From positions 4,464,001 to 4,528,000 of the forward strand of contig NZ_CP077062.1 in the NCBI RefSeq assembly GCF_019039255.1: a stretch of 64,000 nt of DNA, in the 5' to 3' direction. Positions 21,019-31,641 of the stretch are shown here, piece after piece (position 1 is the stretch's first letter; each line of letters opens with the position of its first letter). This DNA comes from Nocardioides panacis. GTDB lineage: Bacteria > Actinomycetota > Actinomycetes > Propionibacteriales > Nocardioidaceae. A model generated the notes under the pieces. The model ran no database searches, had not been told where the DNA came from, and saw only the letters and a list, made by a program, of their open reading frames with translations. The position numbers and the translations under genes are program-made.

Positions 21019-22020
21019 ATGACCTCCCTGCCGCTCTCCTCCGACGAGATGTCCACCCTCGGGGTGCTCGGTTTCAGCGCCCCGCAGGAGGAGATCTACC
21101 GGCTGCTGCTGCGGCACTCGGGCAGCACCCTGGCCGAGCTCGGCGCCCTGGTCGGGCTGCCTCCCGACGAGCTGCGCGACACGGTGGCCCGCTTCGCCGG
21201 GGCCGGCGTCGTCGACCTGCGGGGGGACGTGGTGCTGGCGCGGCCGCCGGCCGAGGCGATCTCCCGCCTGGTCACCGAGGAGACCCGGCGGCTGCAGAGC
21301 CGGGGGGCCCAGCTCGAGGCGGTCCGGCGGATGCTGCCGTCGCTGAGCGCCGAGCACCTGACCGCCTCGGCGCCCAAGGGCCAGCCGGTGACGCTCGAGC
21401 TGGTCGACGGCGGGGACATCGCGCAGCTGGTGCGCAGCCTCTCGGCCGCCTCGACCGGCGACCTGCTGTGGCTGCGGCCCGACGAGTGGAAGCTGCCGGA
21501 GGGGGTGCAGGTCGACGACTGGGTCAAGGACCTGATGCGCACCGGCCGGCGGTCCCGGGCGATCTACCCGGCCCGGGTGCTCGAGGAGGCCCCGGACATG
21601 ATCCGCAGCCGTGCGGAGGCGGGGGAGCACGTGCGGATCCTCGCGGAGGTGCCGTGCCGGCTGGCGATCATGGGCAGCTCGGCGGCGCTGGTGACCGAGC
21701 GGTTCGGGAAGCCCTCGCAGCGCCGGCTGGTGATCCGCCAGCACTCGCTGATCGGGTCGCTGACCCTCCTGTTCGAGAGCCTGTGGGAGAAGGCGATGGC
21801 CGTGCCCGGCCTGGACGGTCAGCGCCCCGCGGAGGGGGCCAGCGACCAGCGGCTGCTGCTCGGCCAGCTCGCCGGCGGCGCCAAGGACGAGCAGATCGCG
21901 CGGGCGCTCGGCCTCAGCGTGCGCACGGTACGGCGCCGGGTGGCCGAGCTGCTCGGCGAGCTGGGCGCCGACTCGCGGTTCCAGGCCGGCGTCGAGGCGG
22001 TCCGGCGCGGCTGGATCTAG
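21019..22020 (+). CDS. TrmB-like/LuxR-type transcriptional regulator
   Basis: 333 residues. The N-terminal winged helix (~residues 12-75: LGFSAPQEEIYRLLLRHSG, LAELGALVGLPPDELRDTV) is of the TrmB type. A middle domain resembling the TrmB/phospholipase-D-like effector fold follows (~130-260). The C-terminus has a LuxR-type HTH (QIARALGLSVRTVRRRVAEL). Such orphan regulators are numerous in actinobacteria; target genes are unknown. It is convergent with the lipid kinase gene, whose stop overlaps its own by four bases. Confidence 0.85.
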   Translation: MTSLPLSSDEMSTLGVLGFSAPQEEIYRLLLRHSGSTLAELGALVGLPPDELRDTVARFAGAGVVDLRGDVVLARPPAEAISRLVTEETRRLQSRGAQLEAVRRMLPSLSAEHLTASAPKGQPVTLELVDGGDIAQLVRSLSAASTGDLLWLRPDEWKLPEGVQVDDWVKDLMRTGRRSRAIYPARVLEEAPDMIRSRAEAGEHVRILAEVPCRLAIMGSSAALVTERFGKPSQRRLVIRQHSLIGSLTLLFESLWEKAMAVPGLDGQRPAEGASDQRLLLGQLAGGAKDEQIARALGLSVRTVRRRVAELLGELGADSRFQAGVEAVRRGWI

Positions 22021-22905
22021 GCCGGCGGCAGCGGCATGGAGAACGCCGCGGGCTCGACGTGCCAGGTGCGGTTCCGCTCGGGGCCGTAGAGCTCGCCGTC
22101 GGCGCTGCAGTAGAAGTCCTGCCCGGAGACGCTGACCCGGTTCGCGCGCAGGTAGAGCACGTCGTCGCGCTCGTGGTGCGTGCCGAGGCGGAACCGGACG
22201 GCGTACCCGACCTTGGCCCACAGCGACGTCGAGTAGGAGACCATCACGTCGAGCTTGCCGTCCTCGGGCGTCGCCTCCGGGGTGATCGCGGCGCCACCTC
22301 CGACCCGGGAGCCGTTGCCGATCGCGACCATCAGGATCGGGTGCGCGAAGTCCGCCACCACGTGGTCGTCGACCTCGATCCGGAGCCGCACGAACGGCGG
22401 CTTCCACGGCGGCCTTGAGCGCGCCCAGCACGTAGCCGAACCGGCCCAGGACCTTCTTGAGGTTCTGCGCGTTGTGGCTGGCGGTGGCGCCCACGCCGAC
22501 GTGCACGTTGTTCACCACGACCTCGCCGAGGCAGTCCACGATCAGGTCGACCGGCCGGATGTCGCCGGTCACGATCACCCGGGCGGCCTCCTCGGCGTCG
22601 AGCGGGATGCCGGTGCCGCGGGCGAAGTCGTTGCCGGTGCCCAGCGGGACCAGGCCGAGGACGGTGTCCTGGAGCTCGTGGCGCCGGTGCAGCGCCGCGA
22701 CCACCGCGTGCAGGCTCCCGTCGCCGCCGGCGACCACCACCTGCCGGCCGCCGCGGCGGTGCAGCACGCCGTCCAGCTCACCCTGGTTCGAGGTCGCCGC
22801 GACCTCGACGTCGGTGGCGGCCCGCAGCACGGCGAGGGCCCGCTCGAGGGTCTCCTCGTCGTTGCTCCCGGCCTCGGAGTTGGTAATCATCAGCAGAGGT
22901 TCCAC
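22017..22905 (-). CDS. Diacylglycerol/lipid kinase (DagK-YegS family), apparent frameshift
   Basis: Phosphorylates diacylglycerol or a related lipid with ATP. The catalytic domain is clear: MITNSEAGSNDEETL at the N-terminus, VVAGGDGSLHAVVAAL and GLVPLGTGNDFARGTGIP. The C-terminal domain (MVAIGNGSRVGGGAAITPEA, KLDVMVSYS) is in a different frame. The break is at TTCCAC 22402-22407 on the plus strand, where one extra C would account for it; correction gives ...LKAAVKPPFVRLRIEVDD and ~295 residues. GTG start at 22905. The same CTTCCACG octamer surrounds the break in the type III PKS gene. Confidence 0.88.
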
Positions 22906-22987
22906 GGGGCGGAGGCTACCGCGCCGGCCCCGGGGCTGTCCGTGCTCACCAGGAGATCGGTCCTCGGAGCAGCACCGCGCGCTCTGC

Positions 22988-22993
22988 TAACGT
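22988..22993 (+). promoter_or_regulatory. Candidate -10 box of purA (TAACGT)
   Basis: TAACGT within TGCTAACGT, about 120 bases before the purA start, in the only AT-richer stretch of this gap. It would give a leader of ~113 bases. Confidence 0.4.
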
Positions 22994-22999
22994 TGGTTT

Positions 23000-24392
<1,393 letters not shown>

Positions 24393-24393
<1 letters not shown>

Positions 24394-25632
24394 TGAAGGT
24401 CCTGGTCGTCGGGGGCGGCGGCCGTGAGCACGCGCTCGCCCTCGCCCTGTCCCGCGACCCGAACGTCACCGAGGTGCACGCCGCCCCGGGCAACCCGGGC
24501 ATCGCGGCGGTGGCCACGCTGCACGCCGTCGACCCGGTCGACGGCGCGGCGGTCACCGCCCTGGCCCGCGAGGTCGGCGCCGAGCTGGTGGTGATCGGCC
24601 CCGAGGCGCCGCTGGTCGCCGGGGTCGCGGACGCCGTGCGCGCCGCCGGGATCTCCTGCTTCGGGCCGTCCGCCGCGGCCGCGCACCTCGAGGGCTCCAA
24701 GGCCTTCGCCAAGGAGGTGATGGCCGCCGCCGAGGTGCCCACCGCGATGGCCCACGTGTGCACCAGTCCCGAGGAGGTCGCGAGCGCGCTCGACGCCTTC
24801 GGGCCGCCGTACGTCGTCAAGGACGACGGGCTCGCGGCCGGCAAGGGCGTGGTGGTGACCGACGACCGCGACGAGGCGCTGGCGCACGCGGCGATCACCC
24901 AGCGGGTGGTCGTGGAGGAGTTCCTCGACGGTCCCGAGGTCTCGCTGTTCGCGGTCACCGACGGCACCACCGTCGTCCCGCTGATCCCGGCCCAGGACTT
25001 CAAGCGCGCGCTCGACGGCGACGCCGGCCCGAACACCGGCGGCATGGGCGCCTACGCCCCGCTGCCCTGGGCCCCCGAGGGCCTGGTCGCCGAGGTCACC
25101 GAACGGGTGCTCCAGCCGACCGTCGACGAGATGGCCAAGCGCGGCACGCCGTTCGCCGGCCTGCTGTACGCCGGCCTCGTGCTGACCGAGCGCGGGGTCA
25201 AGGTCATCGAGTTCAACGCCCGGTTCGGCGACCCGGAGACCCAGCCGCTGCTCGCGCTGCTCGCCTCCCCGCTCGGCATCCTGCTCAAGGCGGCGGCCGA
25301 GGGACGGCTGCACCAGCTCAGCCCGCTGCTGTGGCACGACGGGGCGGCGGTCGCCGTCGTCGTCGCCGCCGACGGCTACCCCGCGTCCCCCCCGCACCGG
25401 TGACCGGGTGCACGGCCTCGCGGAGGCCGACCGGGTGGACGGGGTCGACGTGCTGCACGCCGGCACCGCCACCGACGGCGAGGGGCACGTGGTCACCTCG
25501 GGCGGCCGGATCCTGGCCGTCACCGCCCGTGGCGCGGACGTCGCGGACGCCCGGGCCAAGGCCTACGCCGGGGTCGCGGAGATCCGCGTCGACGGCAGCC
25601 ACCACCGCACCGACATCGCCGCAGGAGTCTGA
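24393..25632 (+). CDS. purD: Phosphoribosylamine-glycine ligase, apparent frameshift
   Basis: GAR synthetase, second step of purine synthesis, ATP-grasp fold. Starts MKVLVVGGGGREHALALAL; ATP-grasp features YVVKDDGLAAGKGVVV and VEEFLDGPEVS, and the metal-site segment IEFNARFGDPETQ, are present. The frame breaks in the C7 run at 25387-25393: with six C the protein continues as DGYPASPRTGDRVHGLAEADR and ends at 25632, ~412 residues, which is normal. As written it stops about 80 residues short. Start overlaps purA and stop overlaps purB by one base each. Confidence 0.94.
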
Positions 25633-27050
25633 TGACCGTCCCGAACGTCCTCGCCACGCGGTACGCCGCCGACGACCTGGTCCGGATCTGGTCCCCCGAG
25701 CACAAGATCGTGCTCGAGCGGCAGCTCTGGATCGCCGTGCTCAAGGCCCAGCGCGACCTCGGCGTCGACGTGCCCGACGGGGTGGTGGAGGCCTACGAGG
25801 CGGTCGTCGACCAGGTCGACCTGGCCTCGATCGCGGCCCGCGAGCGGGTCACCCGGCACGACGTGAAGGCGCGCATCGAGGAGTTCTGCGCGCTCGCCGG
25901 CCACGAGCACATCCACAAGGGCATGACGTCGCGGGACCTCACCGAGAACGTCGAGCAGCTGCAGATCAAGGCCTCGCTCGGGCTGGTCCGCGACCGGGTC
26001 GTCGCGGCGCTGGCCCGGCTGGCCCGGCTGGCCGCCGAGCACGAGTCGCTGGTGATGGCCGGCCGCTCCCACAACGTCGCCGCGCAGGCCACCACGATGG
26101 GCAAGCGGTTCGCCACGGTCGCCGACGAGATGCTGGTCGCGCTGGCCCGGGTCGAGGACCTGCTGGCGCGCTACCCGCTGCGCGGCATCAAGGGCCCGGT
26201 CGGCACCGCCCAGGACATGCTCGACCTGCTCGACGGGTCCACCGACCGGCTCGCCGAGCTCGAGCAGCGGGTGGCGGCCCACCTCGGCTTCGAGCAGGTG
26301 CTGACCAGCGTCGGCCAGGTCTACCCGCGCTCGCTGGACTTCGACGTCGTCTCCGCGCTCGTCCAGGTCGTCGCCGGCCCCTCCAACCTGGCCACCACGA
26401 TCCGGCTGATGGCCGGCATCGAGCTGGTCACCGAGGGGTTCAAGGAGGGCCAGGTCGGCTCCTCGGCGATGCCGCACAAGATGAACACCCGCTCCTGCGA
26501 GCGCGTGAACGGGCTGGCCGTCGTGCTGCGCGGCTACCTCTCCATGGTCGGCGAGCTGGCCGGCGACCAGTGGAACGAGGGCGACGTCTCCTGCTCCGTC
26601 GTCCGCCGGGTGGCGCTGCCGGACGCGTTCTTCGCCTGCGACGGGCTGTTCCAGACCTTCCTCACCGTGCTCGACGAGTTCGGGGTGTTCCCGGCCGTGG
26701 TGCAGCGCGAGCTCGACCGCTACCTGCCGTTCCTGGCGACCACCAAGGTGCTGATGGCCGCGGTCCGCAACGGGGTCGGCCGGGAGGTCGCGCACGAGGC
26801 GATCAAGGACGCCGCCGTCGGGGTGGCGCTGGCGATGCGGCAGGGGCAGGCCGTCAACGACGTGTTCGACCGGCTCGCCGCCGACGAGCGGCTCGGGCTC
26901 ACCGAGGCGCAGCTCGCCTCGCTGGTCGCCGACCCGATCACCTTCACCGGTGCCGCCGTGGACCAGGTGCAGGTCGTCGTACGGCGCGTGGGCGAGGTCG
27001 CGAAGGCGCACCCGGAGGCGGCGGCCTACACGCCCGGCGACATCCTCTGA
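25632..27050 (+). CDS. purB: Adenylosuccinate lyase
   Basis: 472 residues; cleaves adenylosuccinate and SAICAR. The fumarase/aspartase-superfamily signature GSSAMPHKMNTRSCERVNGL is intact, and earlier motifs (HEHIHKGMTSRDLTENV; AGRSHNVAAQATTMGKRF) supply catalytic residues. ATG overlaps the purD stop (TGATG). Third gene of the purA-purD-purB run. Confidence 0.97.
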   Translation: MTVPNVLATRYAADDLVRIWSPEHKIVLERQLWIAVLKAQRDLGVDVPDGVVEAYEAVVDQVDLASIAARERVTRHDVKARIEEFCALAGHEHIHKGMTSRDLTENVEQLQIKASLGLVRDRVVAALARLARLAAEHESLVMAGRSHNVAAQATTMGKRFATVADEMLVALARVEDLLARYPLRGIKGPVGTAQDMLDLLDGSTDRLAELEQRVAAHLGFEQVLTSVGQVYPRSLDFDVVSALVQVVAGPSNLATTIRLMAGIELVTEGFKEGQVGSSAMPHKMNTRSCERVNGLAVVLRGYLSMVGELAGDQWNEGDVSCSVVRRVALPDAFFACDGLFQTFLTVLDEFGVFPAVVQRELDRYLPFLATTKVLMAAVRNGVGREVAHEAIKDAAVGVALAMRQGQAVNDVFDRLAADERLGLTEAQLASLVADPITFTGAAVDQVQVVVRRVGEVAKAHPEAAAYTPGDIL

Positions 27051-27108
27051 GGTCTGCCGGTTCCTGCACTGCACGATCGTGAGGCTGCCGGTGACCGGCC
27101 GGCGGGCC

Positions 27109-27114
27109 TAGGTT
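27109..27114 (+). promoter_or_regulatory. -10 box of small secreted protein gene (TAGGTT), leaderless
   Basis: TAGGTT ends seven bases before ATG 27122; no ribosome site is visible, consistent with a leaderless message. Confidence 0.5.
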
Positions 27115-27121
27115 CGCGAGC

Positions 27122-27637
27122 ATGACCCACCTCGAGACCGTCCCCGCCACCCGCCGCGTCCGGCCACGCTCGCTGCTCGCCGCCGTGCTGCTCGCGCTCA
27201 CCGCCCTGCTGGCCGGTGCCCTGCCCGCCTCGGCGGTGACCCAGGCCTCGGCGGAGAGCCAGTTCCGGGCGGCCGGGATCACCTGGTCCTCGTCGGGCGG
27301 CTGCACGACCCGCAGCAACTCGACCTGCACGTCCTTCGACGGGATCCGGCAGACCACCGTCGACGGGGCGGTCACGCTGCGCGGCTCCAGCGGCTGCGCC
27401 CTGAACATCACCGGCGGCACCGAGGTCGGCCACGCGAGCGGCACCTACAGCCACTACAACGGTTACAAGCTGGACTTCGCCAAGACCACCTGCCTGACCA
27501 GCTACGTGCACAACAGCTTCACCTACATCGGGCTGCGCGGCGACGGCTACCCGCAGTACCAGTCCGGCGCCGGGAACGTGTACGCCGACGAGGGCAGCCA
27601 CTGGGACGTGACGTTCTACAGCTGCGGCGGCTGCTGA
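27122..27637 (+). CDS. Small secreted protein with M15-peptidase-like metal motifs
   Basis: 171 residues with a Sec signal peptide (basic n-region to residue ~16, hydrophobic core ~17-33, cleavage near ALPASA-V). The mature part has six Cys (61, 69, 92, 124, 168, 171), so up to three disulfides. His111-x6-Asp118 (SHYNGYKLD) and Glu157-x2-His160 (DEGSHWDV) reproduce the order of zinc ligands and catalytic Glu in M15/D,D-peptidase-like enzymes (HxxGxxxD ... ExxH). A cell-wall hydrolase role is therefore inferred; the protein is shorter than typical members. Its last 22 bases overlap, tail to tail, the UvrA-like gene. Confidence 0.75.
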   Translation: MTHLETVPATRRVRPRSLLAAVLLALTALLAGALPASAVTQASAESQFRAAGITWSSSGGCTTRSNSTCTSFDGIRQTTVDGAVTLRGSSGCALNITGGTEVGHASGTYSHYNGYKLDFAKTTCLTSYVHNSFTYIGLRGDGYPQYQSGAGNVYADEGSHWDVTFYSCGGC

Positions 27638-30096
27638 GCGTCCAGCCGGGCCGCGAGGTACGGCGCCGTACGGCTGCTGCCTGACCGGGCCACGTCGTGC
27701 GGCGGGCCCGCGGCGACCAGCCGGCCGCCGGCACCGCCGCCGCCCGGCCCCAGGTCGAGCACCCAGTCCGCCCCGGCCACCACGTCCATGTCGTGCTCGA
27801 CGACCACGACCGTGCTGCCCGCGTCGACCAGGGCGTGCAGCTGGCGCACCAGCAGCGCCACGTCGGCGGGGTGCAGCCCGGTGGTCGGCTCGTCGAGCAG
27901 GTACAGCGTGTGCCCGCGCCGGACCCGCTGGAGCTCGGAGGCCAGCTTGATCCGCTGCGCCTCCCCACCGGACAGCTCGGTGGCCGGCTGGCCCAGGGTG
28001 AGGTAGCCCAGGCCGACGGCGAGCAGCGTCGCGAGGCTGCGGGACACGGCCGGCACGTCGGCGAAGAACCCGGCCGCCTCCTCGACGGTCAGCGCGAGCA
28101 CCTCGGCGACCGACCGGTCCCGGTAGCGCACCTCCAGCGTCCCGGGCTCGTAGCGGGCGCCGTGGCAGACCGGGCAGGGCGCGTAGGTTCCCGGCAGGAA
28201 CAGCAGCTCGACGGCGACGAAGCCCTCGCCCTGACAGGTCTCGCACCGGCCGCCGGCGACGTTGAAGGAGAACCGCCCGGCGGACCAGCCGCGCTCGCGG
28301 GCCAGGTCGGTGGCGGCGAACAGCTTGCGGACCCCGTCGAACAGCCCGGTGTAGGTGGCCAGGTTGGACCGCGGGGTGCGCCCGATCGGGCGCTGGTCGA
28401 CCTGCACCAGGCGGTCGACGGCGTCGAGCCCGGTGACGCCCCGCAGCCCGGTGCGCCCGACCGGCGCGGGGGCGGCGTCCCCGCCCTCCTCGCCGGCGTC
28501 GTCGTCCCCGTCGTCGGGCTCCGGGGCGTCGGCGCCGAGGTGGTCGCGCACCGCGTCGGCGAGCACCTGGGTGACCAGGGTCGTCTTGCCGGAGCCGGAC
28601 ACCCCGGTGACGGCGGTGAAGACGCCCAGCGGGACCTCGACGTCGAGGTCCTCCAGGTTGTGCCGGGTGACCCCGGTCAGCCCGATCGTGCTGACGGCGG
28701 TCCGCGGGACCCGTGCGGGCACCGGGGAGGCACCGAGCAGGTAGGGCCGCGTCGCGGACTCCTCGACGCCGGCGAGACCGGCGACCGGCCCGCTGTGCAG
28801 CACCCGGCCACCGAGCGTGCCGGCGCCCGGTCCGACGTCGACCAGCCAGTCGGCGCGCCGCATCACCTCGACGTCGTGCTCGACGACCATCAGCGAGTTG
28901 CCGCTCCGCCGGAGCCGGTCGAGGACGGTCAGCAGCGGCTCGGTGTCGGCGGGGTGCAGCCCGGCGGACGGCTCGTCGAGGACGTAGAGCACCCCGAACA
29001 GGTGCGACCGCAGGGCGGTCGCGAGCCGGAGCCGCTGCAGCTCGCCGGCCGACAGGGTCGGCGTCGGTCGCCCGGTGCTGAGGTAGCCCAGCCCGAGCTC
29101 GGTCAGCACCCCGATCCGGGCCAGGACGTCCGGCACGATCGTGGCCGCGACGTCGCCGGAGGACCCGGCCGCGCGCAGCGTCGCCGCCAGCCCGTCCAGC
29201 GGCAGCGCGGTGAGGTCGCCGATCGTCAGCCCGGCGAACCGCACCGCCAGCGCCTCGGGCCGCAGGCCGGTGCCCGCGCAGCGCGGGCAGGCCGTCACCT
29301 CGACGTACTGCAGGACCCGGCGGCGCAGGGTGGCGCTGCCGGTGCTCGCCAGCGTGTGCAGCACGTAGCGCCGGGCGCTCTGGTAGGTGCCCTGGTAGGG
29401 CCGCTGGATCCGGTGCGCCTCGCGGTGCGCGTGCACGGTGACCACCGGCTGCTCGTCGGTGAACAGGATCCAGTCCCGGTCGGCCTGCGGCAGGTCGCGC
29501 CACGGCCGGTCCACGTCGTAGCCCATCGTGGCCAGGATCTCGCGCAGGTTCTTGCCCTGCCAGGCTCCCGGCCAGGCCGCGATGGCCCGCTCCCGGATGG
29601 TCAGCGACGGGTCCGGCACGAGGGAGTCCTCGGTGGCGTGGTGCACCCGGCCGAGGCCGTGGCACTCCGGGCAGGCACCGGCCGGGGTGTTCGGGGAGAA
29701 CGCGTCGGAGTCCAGGCGGGGCGCGCCCGGCGGGTAGCTGCCGGCCCGCGAGAGCAGCATCCGCAGCGAGTTCGACAGCGTGGTCAGCGTGCCGACGGTC
29801 GAGCGCGCCGTGGGCACGCCGCGGGCCTGCTGGAGGGCGACGGCCGGCGGCAGCCCGGTGATCTCGTCGACCTGGGGCGCACCGACCTGCTGCAGCAGCC
29901 GCCGGGCGTACGGCGCCACCGACTCGAAGTAGCGCAGCTGCGCCTCGGCGTAGATCGTGCCGAACGCGAGCGAGGACTTGCCGGAGCCGGAGACGCCGGC
30001 CACCACCACGAACGCGTCGCGCGGCACGTCGACGTCCACGTCGAGCAGGTTGTGCTCGCGCGCGCCGCGGACCCGGATGAAGCCTTCGGTGCTCAG
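27616..30096 (-). CDS. UvrA-like ABC ATPase (short, class II), probable CTG start
   Basis: 826 residues, shorter than ~950-residue UvrA. Two ABC modules: Walker A VVAGVSGSGKSSLAFGT near the N-terminus and AVTGVSGSGKTTLVTQV in the middle, with signature sequences LSAGELQRLRLATAL and LSGGEAQRIKLASEL and Walker B LYVLDEPSAGLHP / LYLLDEPTTGLHP. Zinc-binding Cys pairs (CPECHGLG; CPRCAGTG; CETCQGEG with CPVCHG) remain. Such proteins are linked to excision repair or antibiotic self-resistance; which applies here is unknown. The only family-like N-terminus (STEGFIRVRGAREHNLLDV) begins at a CTG at 30096, with AGGAGAGG eight bases upstream. The first conventional start (GTG 30039) would remove the first strand. 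Confidence 0.88.
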   Translation of the reverse strand: MSTEGFIRVRGAREHNLLDVDVDVPRDAFVVVAGVSGSGKSSLAFGTIYAEAQLRYFESVAPYARRLLQQVGAPQVDEITGLPPAVALQQARGVPTARSTVGTLTTLSNSLRMLLSRAGSYPPGAPRLDSDAFSPNTPAGACPECHGLGRVHHATEDSLVPDPSLTIRERAIAAWPGAWQGKNLREILATMGYDVDRPWRDLPQADRDWILFTDEQPVVTVHAHREAHRIQRPYQGTYQSARRYVLHTLASTGSATLRRRVLQYVEVTACPRCAGTGLRPEALAVRFAGLTIGDLTALPLDGLAATLRAAGSSGDVAATIVPDVLARIGVLTELGLGYLSTGRPTPTLSAGELQRLRLATALRSHLFGVLYVLDEPSAGLHPADTEPLLTVLDRLRRSGNSLMVVEHDVEVMRRADWLVDVGPGAGTLGGRVLHSGPVAGLAGVEESATRPYLLGASPVPARVPRTAVSTIGLTGVTRHNLEDLDVEVPLGVFTAVTGVSGSGKTTLVTQVLADAVRDHLGADAPEPDDGDDDAGEEGGDAAPAPVGRTGLRGVTGLDAVDRLVQVDQRPIGRTPRSNLATYTGLFDGVRKLFAATDLARERGWSAGRFSFNVAGGRCETCQGEGFVAVELLFLPGTYAPCPVCHGARYEPGTLEVRYRDRSVAEVLALTVEEAAGFFADVPAVSRSLATLLAVGLGYLTLGQPATELSGGEAQRIKLASELQRVRRGHTLYLLDEPTTGLHPADVALLVRQLHALVDAGSTVVVVEHDMDVVAGADWVLDLGPGGGGAGGRLVAAGPPHDVARSGSSRTAPYLAARLDAQQPPQL

Positions 30097-30148
30097 GCGC
30101 GTGCCTCTCCTCGACGGTGAGCGCCGATGCTAACCGGCGCCGCGGCGC

Positions 30149-30700
30149 TCACCGCTGGCGGGAGAGCAGGGCGTCGAGCTTGGCCTCCAGCCGCTCGACG
30201 TCGGCCCGGGTGGCCGACTCGGCGCCGGGCAGCAGCGTGGTGACCACCGCCCCACCGGGCTCGAGGCTGACGGTCTCGACGTCGTCGACGCCGTTGGCGT
30301 TCTGCCGGCGCAGCGCGGCGTCCACGTCCGCCTGCCGCAGCCCCTCGCGGCGCAGCGCCCGGTGGTCCCACGCCCCGTGCCGGGCGAGCAGCGTCGAGGT
30401 TCCCTCCATCAGCCGGTAGGCCCGGTCCGAGGTCAGCGACGCACGCACCACCAGGGCGTTGAACGCGACCAGGACGGTCGCGCCGACGATGCCGCCGAGC
30501 AGCGAGTTGTCCGGGCCGATGACCGCGTTCTGCACCACGTTCGACAGCAGCAGCATCACCACGAGGTCGAAGGAGTTCAGCTGGGCCAGGTCGCGCTTGC
30601 CGGCCAGCCGCAGCAGCACCGCGAGCACGAGGTAGATCACGATCGTGCGCAGGATCTTCTCGGGCGCGCTGACCCCGAGGCCCATCAGGTCGTTCCACAT
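30149..30700 (-). CDS. DUF421 family membrane protein (YetF-like)
   Basis: 183 residues. Two to three N-terminal transmembrane helices (TIVIYLVLAVLLRLAGKRDLAQ, VVMLLLSNVVQNAVIG) followed by the soluble DUF421 domain and a C-terminal coiled-coil (VERLEAKLDALLSRQ). KRDLAQLNSFDLVVMLLLSN is the family hallmark. Function unknown; Bacillus homologues have been linked to spore or stress physiology. It is divergent from purC and 52 bases upstream of the UvrA-like gene on the same strand. Confidence 0.88.
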   Translation of the reverse strand: MWNDLMGLGVSAPEKILRTIVIYLVLAVLLRLAGKRDLAQLNSFDLVVMLLLSNVVQNAVIGPDNSLLGGIVGATVLVAFNALVVRASLTSDRAYRLMEGTSTLLARHGAWDHRALRREGLRQADVDAALRRQNANGVDDVETVSLEPGGAVVTTLLPGAESATRADVERLEAKLDALLSRQR

Positions 30701-30717
30701 GCGTCCAGCATGTCCCC

Positions 30718-30723
30718 TACGCT
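30718..30723 (+). promoter_or_regulatory. -10 box of purC (TACGCT), leaderless
   Basis: TACGCT ends seven bases before ATG 30731, matching the leaderless arrangement seen at other genes here. Confidence 0.45.
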
Positions 30724-30730
30724 CGTCGCC

Positions 30731-31621
30731 ATGAGCGCAGGCACGCACGGCATTCCCGAGGCACCCGTCGTCGAGGGCGCCGAGCACGTCCACTCCGGCA
30801 AGGTCCGCGACCTCTACCGGCTGCCCGGCGGTGAGCTGCTGATGGTGGCCAGCGACCGGATCTCGGCCTACGACTTCGTGCTGGGGACCACGATCCCCGA
30901 CAAGGGCGCGGTGCTCACGCAGATGTCCCTGTGGTGGTTCGAGCAGCTCGCCGACCTGGTCCCGAACCACGTGCTGTCGGTCGACGTACCGGCGGCGGTG
31001 CAGGGCCGCGCGGTGGTCTGCGAGACCCTCGCGATGTACCCCGTCGAGTGCGTGGCCCGCGGCTACCTCACCGGGTCGGGCCTGCGGGAGTACGCCGCCA
31101 CCGGCGAGGTGTGCGGCCTGGCGCTGCCCGACGGGCTGGTCGACGGGAGCCGGCTGCCGGAGCCGATCTTCACGCCCGCGACCAAGGCGGAGCTCGGCGA
31201 CCACGACGAGAACGTGTCGTACGACGCGGTGGTCGGCGAGGTCGGCGCCGACGTGGCGGCCGCCCTGCGGGACCTGACGCTGCGGGTCTACGGCCGGGCG
31301 GAGGGCGTCGCGCGCGAGCGGGGCATCCTGCTGGCCGACACCAAGCTCGAGTTCGGCGCCCGGCCGGACGGGACGATCGTGCTGGCCGACGAGGTGCTCA
31401 CCCCCGACTCGTCGCGGTTCTGGGACGCCGCGTCGTGGTCCCCGGGCCGCGCGCAGCCGTCCTACGACAAGGACATCGTGCGCGGCTGGCTGACCTCCCC
31501 GGCCAGCGGCTGGGACCGGACCTCCGGGGAGGCCCCGCCGCCGCTGCCCGACGAGGTCGTCGAGCGCACCCGGTCCCGCTACGTCGAGGCCTACGAACGC
31601 CTCACCGGCCGCACCTTCTGA
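30731..31621 (+). CDS. purC: SAICAR synthetase
   Basis: 296 residues; ligates aspartate to CAIR in purine synthesis. The N-terminal SGKVRDLYRLPGGELLMVAS and SDRISAYDFVLGTTIPDKG, plus ECVARGYLTGSGLREY and DTKLEFG(ARPDGTIVLADEVLTPDSSRFW), are diagnostic. ATG 30731 is chosen over longer in-frame extensions because of the TACGCT box and family length. It converges with eccC, 20 bases apart, and is the last purine gene before the secretion locus. Confidence 0.97.
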   Translation: MSAGTHGIPEAPVVEGAEHVHSGKVRDLYRLPGGELLMVASDRISAYDFVLGTTIPDKGAVLTQMSLWWFEQLADLVPNHVLSVDVPAAVQGRAVVCETLAMYPVECVARGYLTGSGLREYAATGEVCGLALPDGLVDGSRLPEPIFTPATKAELGDHDENVSYDAVVGEVGADVAAALRDLTLRVYGRAEGVARERGILLADTKLEFGARPDGTIVLADEVLTPDSSRFWDAASWSPGRAQPSYDKDIVRGWLTSPASGWDRTSGEAPPPLPDEVVERTRSRYVEAYERLTGRTF

Positions 31622-31641
31622 CCCGTCGACCCGGGCCCCGC

